Part shown: in pieces, positions 59,545 to 64,000 of the stretch | Numbering within the stretch: position 1 is the stretch's first letter | Layout of the letters: each line of letters begins with the position of its first letter | From: CAZHAX01 sp964530325 | Lineage (GTDB): Bacteria > Chloroflexota > Anaerolineae > B4-G1 | Assembly: GCA_964530325.1 (NCBI GenBank) | Contig: CAZHAX010000007.1 | Location: forward strand, 62,001-126,000 | Direction: 5' to 3' | Length of the DNA: 64,000 nucleotides | Position numbers and translations under genes: made by a program | Notes under the pieces: model-generated | The model's database searches: none | Seen by the model: the letters and a program-made list of their open reading frames with translations, nothing else | Told to the model about the DNA's origin: nothing

Positions 59545-60487
59545 AGGCGATGTGGCCGCCCTGGCGACGGCGCTGGGCGATCGGGCGCGCCGGCACGAAG
59601 CGCTGGCCGGCTACACGGCCATGCGTGTCGGCGGCCCGGCCGACCTGCTCGTCGTCTGCGAGAAGGCGGAACAGGTGGTGCAGGCCGTCGAGTTGGCGCG
59701 CCAGCACGGTGTGCCCTGGCAGGTGATCGGGGGCGGCTGCAACATCCTGGTGGCGGACGATGGGATCAGAGGGCTGGTGATCGTCTACCGGGCCGGGCGG
59801 ATCAGCTTCGAGGGGCTCCAGGCGCGGGCCGAGGCCGGCGCCTCCATGTCCGTGCTGGCGCGCGAGTCCGTAGCCCGCGGGCTGGGCGGGCTGGAGTGGG
59901 CCTCGGGCCTGCCGGGCACGGTCGGCGGCGCCATCGTGGGCAACGCCGGGGCATTCGAGGGCGACGTCGCCTCGACGCTGAAGAGCGCGAGCGTGCTGCA
60001 GAGGAACGGCAGCATCGCCAGGAGGACGCCGGGCTGGTTCCAGTTCGCCTACCGGGAGTCCCGCCTGAAGCGGATGGCGGTGGGGAGGCGGCCGGCGGTG
60101 CTGGAAGCGACCTTCGCCTTCGGCCAGGGTGATGCAGACGAGCTGGCCCGGCGGGCGGACGAGATCCTGGAGTGGCGCCGCACGCGCCACCCCTCCGGGG
60201 CGACGATGGGCTCGACCTTCCGCAACCCGGAGGGAAACCACGCCGGGCGGCTGATCGAGGAGGCCGGGTTGCGCGGCTATCGGGTCGGCGGAGCGCGCGT
60301 CTCCGACCAGCACGCCAACTTCTTCATGAACATCGGCGGGGCCAGGGCCACGGACGTTCTGGCGCTGGCCAATCACGTCTGGAGCGAGGTGAGACAGAAG
60401 AGCGGGGTCGATCTGCAGCTCGAGGTAGAACTCCTCGGCAATTGGAACGGCTTCGTGGGGGCGGCAAGGGGGCAGCGTGGGCCGTAA
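59519..60487 (+). CDS. murB: UDP-N-acetylenolpyruvoylglucosamine reductase MurB
   Basis: 322 residues if GTG at 59519 is used; GTG codons at 59528, 59534 and 59552 are possible and the true start is unclear. FAD-binding VIGGGCNILVADDGIRGLVI, GLEWASGLPGTVGGAIVGNAG, the proton-donor Ser in TMGSTFRNPEG, and ARVSDQHANFFMN place it in the MurB family. It reduces enolpyruvyl-UDP-GlcNAc to UDP-MurNAc. Confidence 0.93.
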   Translation: MPGVAVPGRGDVAALATALGDRARRHEALAGYTAMRVGGPADLLVVCEKAEQVVQAVELARQHGVPWQVIGGGCNILVADDGIRGLVIVYRAGRISFEGLQARAEAGASMSVLARESVARGLGGLEWASGLPGTVGGAIVGNAGAFEGDVASTLKSASVLQRNGSIARRTPGWFQFAYRESRLKRMAVGRRPAVLEATFAFGQGDADELARRADEILEWRRTRHPSGATMGSTFRNPEGNHAGRLIEEAGLRGYRVGGARVSDQHANFFMNIGGARATDVLALANHVWSEVRQKSGVDLQLEVELLGNWNGFVGAARGQRGP

Positions 60488-61616
60488 GATCAAGGTCGGC
60501 GTCGTCTTCGGCGGCAGGTCGGGCGAGCACGAGGTCTCGCTTGCCTCCGCCAAGAGCGTGATGGAGGCGATCGACAAGAAGAAGTACGAGGTCGTCCCCA
60601 TCGGCATCACCAAGGACGGCCTGTGGATCGCTTCAGGCGACCCGATGGAGGCGCTGGAGGGCGGCGACATGAGCGCCAGCCAGCCGGCGGCGCTGCTCGG
60701 CGATCCCTCGCGCAGCGGGCTCATGCGCCTGGAGGATCGGGAGCGGAGCGTGGTCGAGGCCACGCCTCTCTCCCAGCTCGACGTCGTCTTCCCGGTGCTG
60801 CACGGCCCCTACGGCGAGGATGGGACGGTGCAGGGGCTGCTGGAGCTGGCCGGTATCCCCTACGTCGGCGCAGGCGTGACCGGGTCGGCGGTGGGGATGG
60901 ACAAGGCGATCTTCAAGGACGTGATGCGGGCCCACTCGCTGCCGGTGTGCGACTACCTGGTGGTCAAGCGGAAGGAGTGGGAGGCCAGCCCGGACGGGGT
61001 GCTGGATCGGCTGGAGGCCGAGCTGAGCTACCCCATGTTCACCAAGCCGGTCAACCTGGGGTCGAGCGTGGGCATCTCCAAGTGCCATGATCGGGGCGGG
61101 CTGGCCAAGGGGCTGGCGGAGGCAGCCCGGTACGACCGGAAGCTGCTCGTCGAAGTGGCCGTGCCGGAGGCGCGGGAGATCGAGCTGAGTGTGCTGGGGA
61201 ACGACGATCCGATGGTCTCCGTGCCCGGGGAGGTCATTCCCAGCCGGGAGTTCTACAGCTACGAATCGAAGTACATCGACGCTGGTGACCAGGCTTCGGG
61301 GCTGGTCATCCCGGCGGAGATCTCTGCGGAGCTGACCGAGCGGGCGCGCCATCTGGCGGCCGAGGCCTACAAGGCAATCGATTGCTCCGGCATGGCCAGA
61401 GCCGACTTCCTGCTCTCCGGCAAGACGGATGAGCTGTACGTGAACGAGCTGAACACGATACCGGGATTTACCTCCATCAGTATGTACCCGAAGCTCTGGG
61501 CGGCGACCGGGATCTCGTACCCAGAGCTGATCGATCGGCTGATCGAGCTGGCAATAGAGCGGTTCGACGACAAGAGCCGCTCGCTGACCTCGTATCAACC
61601 GCCTGAGGAGAATTGA
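60477..61616 (+). CDS. ddl: D-alanine-D-alanine ligase
   Basis: 379 residues from GTG at 60477, overlapping murB by 11 bases. ATP-grasp motifs: VVFGGRSGEHEVSLASA, HGPYGEDGTVQGLLEL, GVTGSAVGMDKAIFKDVM, KPVNLGSSVGISK, RADFLLSG and NELNTIPGFTSISMYPKL. It makes the D-Ala-D-Ala used by MurF. At 379 residues it is longer than E. coli DdlB and closer to the DdlA/VanA-length group. Confidence 0.95.
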   Translation: MGRKIKVGVVFGGRSGEHEVSLASAKSVMEAIDKKKYEVVPIGITKDGLWIASGDPMEALEGGDMSASQPAALLGDPSRSGLMRLEDRERSVVEATPLSQLDVVFPVLHGPYGEDGTVQGLLELAGIPYVGAGVTGSAVGMDKAIFKDVMRAHSLPVCDYLVVKRKEWEASPDGVLDRLEAELSYPMFTKPVNLGSSVGISKCHDRGGLAKGLAEAARYDRKLLVEVAVPEAREIELSVLGNDDPMVSVPGEVIPSREFYSYESKYIDAGDQASGLVIPAEISAELTERARHLAAEAYKAIDCSGMARADFLLSGKTDELYVNELNTIPGFTSISMYPKLWAATGISYPELIDRLIELAIERFDDKSRSLTSYQPPEEN

Positions 61617-62416
61617 TGGCAGGCTCGCGCTTCTACCGGTCCGCGGTAAGCCGCACTCTGGACGTGGCAGAGGTCGCGCGCGGTGGTCTGCTGCACACCG
61701 GGGCGGCGGCCCGCTCGGACGTGCGCCGGAGCGGGCGGCGCTTCCTGCCCCTGCTGCTCGTACTGGTGCTCGTCGGAGCGCCCTGGCTGGTGCTGAGCGA
61801 TGGATTCTACGTGTACGAGGCGGAGACGATGGGGGCGCAGCGCCTGACCAGCGAGGAGGTGCTGGCGGCCAGCGGCCTCGTCGGCCGGCACGTACTTACG
61901 GTGCGGCCGGATGCCATCGAGGCGAGCCTGCTGGGGGCGCTGCCCACATTGAAGAGCGCCCGCGTTTCCTGCCGCATCACCGGGCGCTGCCGGATCGCCG
62001 TCGAGGAGCGGCAGCCAATCGCCGTCTGGGAGGAGGATGGAGCAGCCTACTGGGTCGACGAGGAAGGCCTCACCTTCCCCTTCGACGGGACCTGGTCGGC
62101 CCTTCTGCACGTGAGCGGCCCGATGCCGCGCGGGGAGGATGGGCGGCTCGACGGCGAGATTCGATCCGCGCTGACGGAGCTGGCGAGTGCAGGCCTGCAG
62201 GGCGACACGGTGGTCCGCTATACGCTGCAGCACGGCCTGGTGCTGGCGGACAGCCAGGGCCGGATGGTAGTGCTGGGCACGGGTGGGGGGATGGCCGGGA
62301 AGCTGGAGATCGTGGAGAGACTGATGGCCCAGCTGGCGGAGCGGGGGTTGGAGCCGCGCTTCGTCGACGTCCGCTTCCCCAGCGCACCCTACTTCTCGCT
62401 GACGAACGGTATGTAG
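61616..62416 (+). CDS. ftsQ: FtsQ/DivIB-type division protein with POTRA domain
   Basis: 266 residues from ATG at 61616, sharing one base with the ddl TGA. A cytoplasmic tail of about 40 residues is followed by a membrane helix (LPLLLVLVLVGAPWLVL), then a POTRA-like segment (MGAQRLTSEEVLAASGL, LKSARVSCRITGRCRIAVEE) and an extracytoplasmic beta domain ending KLEIVERLMAQLAERGLEPRF split across the last 60 residues. Recruits FtsL and FtsB to the septum. Position before ftsA/ftsZ supports the call. Confidence 0.9.
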   Translation: MAGSRFYRSAVSRTLDVAEVARGGLLHTGAAARSDVRRSGRRFLPLLLVLVLVGAPWLVLSDGFYVYEAETMGAQRLTSEEVLAASGLVGRHVLTVRPDAIEASLLGALPTLKSARVSCRITGRCRIAVEERQPIAVWEEDGAAYWVDEEGLTFPFDGTWSALLHVSGPMPRGEDGRLDGEIRSALTELASAGLQGDTVVRYTLQHGLVLADSQGRMVVLGTGGGMAGKLEIVERLMAQLAERGLEPRFVDVRFPSAPYFSLTNGM

Positions 62417-62430
62417 GTGGATTGGGAGAT

Positions 62431-63651
62431 ATGGCGCTGCGCACGGTCGTGGGGATAGACGTCGGAAGCAGCAAGACGCGTACCTTCGTCGGCCAGGTGG
62501 AAGGGGAGGCGAAGCTGCGTTTGATCGGCGGGGGCATCGTCCCGTCACGCGGTATCCGGCGCGGCGTGGTCGTCGACGCCGGCGAGGCGGCGGGTGCGAT
62601 TGCTGAAAGCACGCGGCTGGCGGAGGAGCAATCGGGGTACGAGATCGAGCGTGCCTTCGTCGGCCTGAGCGGCGCGCACGTCCGCTCCGGCCCCGGCCGG
62701 GGCGTGGTGGGCGTCTCCTCCAGGAAGGAGGCGGTGTCGCTGCCCGATGCGGAACGCGCGGCGGACGTGGCCCAGGTGGCTGCGGTGTCCGAGGGGCGGA
62801 CGGCAGTGCACGTGGTCCCGCAGCGCTATGTAGTCGATGGGCGGGACGTAGGTTTCGACCCGGTCGGCAAGAGGGGATCGGTGCTGGAGGTGGAGGCGCT
62901 CGTCGTCACCGGGGCGACCGAAGCGATAGATGGCCTGAGCGAGGCGGTGGCGAAGGCAGGGATTGAGATCGACGGGCTGGTGGCGACGGGTCTGGCGGCG
63001 GGCAGCGCGCTGCTCAGCGAGGCCGAGTGCCAGGACGGCGTCGCCGTCGTCGATATCGGTGCCGGGACGACGGACATTGCCGTCTTCGGCGAGCGTACGG
63101 TGTGGCACGTGGCCAGCCTGGGGGTAGGGGGAGAGCACGTGACGGCGGATATCGCGGCTGGGCTGGGGATCGGGCTGGAGCTGGCCGAGGAGGTCAAGGT
63201 GCGCCACGCCCACTCGCAGTCCCGGCTGGTCGCCCCGCGGGAGCGATTCGACCTCCAGGGGGCGCCCGGCGCGGCGGCGAAGTCCGTGCACCGCTGGCGG
63301 CTGGCGGAGATCGTCGAGGCCCGGGTGCGGGAGATCCTGTCGATGGTGGGAGAGGAGATCCGGCGCTCCGGCCGGCTCCATCAGCTGGCCGGGGGTATTG
63401 TGCTCTGCGGCGGCACGTCTCTGCTGCCGGGGCTCGCTGCGCTGGCTGATGAGACGTTGAGCCTGCCGGCGAGGCTGGGTCACGTAGATATGGTAGTCGA
63501 GTCTGAAGGAGCATCCTGTGGCCCCTCGCAGATGGCGGCGATGGGCCTGGTCGAATGGGGAAGGACGGGCAGGCGGCCCCGCGTGCGTCCGGAGGCGGAC
63601 AGCGGGGGCGAGCGCGTCCTCAACTGGCTGCGGGCGCTGCTGCCGACGTGA
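62431..63651 (+). CDS. ftsA: Cell division protein FtsA
   Basis: 406 residues from ATG at 62431 (TTG at 62422 possible). Actin-like ATPase motifs: VVGIDVGSSKTRTFV, VVDIGAGTTDIAVF (about 205) and GIVLCGGTSLLPGLAAL (about 320). The end ERVLNWLRALLPT is an amphipathic helix of the kind that tethers FtsA to the membrane. FtsA anchors FtsZ filaments. The 1C subdomain region around VSSRKEAVSLPDAERA is present. Confidence 0.94.
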   Translation: MALRTVVGIDVGSSKTRTFVGQVEGEAKLRLIGGGIVPSRGIRRGVVVDAGEAAGAIAESTRLAEEQSGYEIERAFVGLSGAHVRSGPGRGVVGVSSRKEAVSLPDAERAADVAQVAAVSEGRTAVHVVPQRYVVDGRDVGFDPVGKRGSVLEVEALVVTGATEAIDGLSEAVAKAGIEIDGLVATGLAAGSALLSEAECQDGVAVVDIGAGTTDIAVFGERTVWHVASLGVGGEHVTADIAAGLGIGLELAEEVKVRHAHSQSRLVAPRERFDLQGAPGAAAKSVHRWRLAEIVEARVREILSMVGEEIRRSGRLHQLAGGIVLCGGTSLLPGLAALADETLSLPARLGHVDMVVESEGASCGPSQMAAMGLVEWGRTGRRPRVRPEADSGGERVLNWLRALLPT

Positions 63652-63703
63652 GAGGTCGCGGCCACTCGCCGCGGGCAGCGCGGGCAGATGGGGGAGGAGT
63701 ACT

Positions 63704-64000
63704 ATGATGAGGCCACCCAACAAAGAGAGCTTTGCACAGATCAGGGTAGTAGGCATCGGAGGCGGTGGGAGCAACGCTGTCGACCGTATGATCGCCGAGG
63801 GCGTGCCCGGCGTCGAGTTCATCGCCATTAACACGGATGCCCAGGCCTTGATGCGGGCGGCGGCGCCGACGCGCGTGCGCATCGGCGAGCAGCTCACGCG
63901 CGGCCTGGGCGTGGGCGGCGACCCGGTGCTGGGCCGCCAGGCGGCGGAGGAATCGGAGGCCGACCTGAAGAAGGTGCTCGAGGGGTCCGACATGGTGTTC
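63704..64000 (+). CDS. ftsZ: Cell division protein FtsZ, partial
   Basis: First 99 residues; the gene is cut by the window end. The ATG at 63704 follows GGGGAGGAG by five bases (a second ATG at 63707). IRVVGIGGGGSNAVDRMIAEG and FIAINTDAQAL are the FtsZ nucleotide-binding start, and GLGVGGDPVLGRQAAEE is conserved. The tubulin-like GTPase forms the division ring. It ends the dcw cluster seen here. Confidence 0.97.
   Translation, partial: MMRPPNKESFAQIRVVGIGGGGSNAVDRMIAEGVPGVEFIAINTDAQALMRAAAPTRVRIGEQLTRGLGVGGDPVLGRQAAEESEADLKKVLEGSDMVF

Overview
The window looks like a chromosomal segment of a GC-rich bacterium of the phylum Chloroflexota. This is inferred from a BTAD-type ATPase regulator beside a second membrane ATPase, small proteins of a type I associate with that phylum, abundant GTG/TTG starts, an S74-type surface protein without an outer-membrane anchor, and a division cluster interspersed with lineage-specific small genes. 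No phage, insertion sequence or CRISPR array was seen. Nearly all genes look intact; the exceptions are two genes cut by the window edges and one decayed remnant.

Region 1 (1-10396) is an accessory, surface-related block. On the minus strand lie a cut-off head-repeat surface protein with an S74 chaperone start, a secreted 14-repeat FG-GAP protein, and a small protein coupled to it. Divergently on the plus strand lie a BTAD regulator/ATPase and a polytopic membrane ATPase that overlap by four bases, preceded by 11-bp direct repeats.

Region 2 (10473-19065) is a minus-strand run headed by a strong promoter and a TPP riboswitch: thiC, thiE, thiM, a ClC chloride transporter/channel, rmuC, thiL and a Thi4-type thiazole synthase. 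Thi4 presumably replaces ThiG/ThiS. Region 3 (19130-27592) holds a decayed CDP-alcohol phosphatidyltransferase, a PRPP synthetase with an unusual N-terminal extension, a PP-loop thiolase-like enzyme, a cell-wall amidase, and a minus-strand deoC-led operon with a duplicated-domain protein, a receiver-ParA/CpaE fusion and a secreted metallopeptidase.

Region 4 (27641-39232) has polA, two exported proteins, tRNA-Asp(GTC) with promoter and terminator, and a tightly overlapped moxR-DUF58-transglutaminase operon. Region 5 (39236-46534) is an oxidative pentose phosphate block (transketolase, pterin dehydratase, AIF-like reductase, zwf, pgl), followed by a DUF1848 protein. Region 6 (46702-64000) has a small membrane protein gene, a strong terminator, and the mraZ promoter and operator leading a dcw cluster: mraZ-rsmH-ftsL-ftsI-murF-mraY-orf-murD-ftsW-murG-cvpA-like-murC-orf-murB-ddl-ftsQ-ftsA-ftsZ. 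murE is absent from its usual place, and ftsZ runs off the window.
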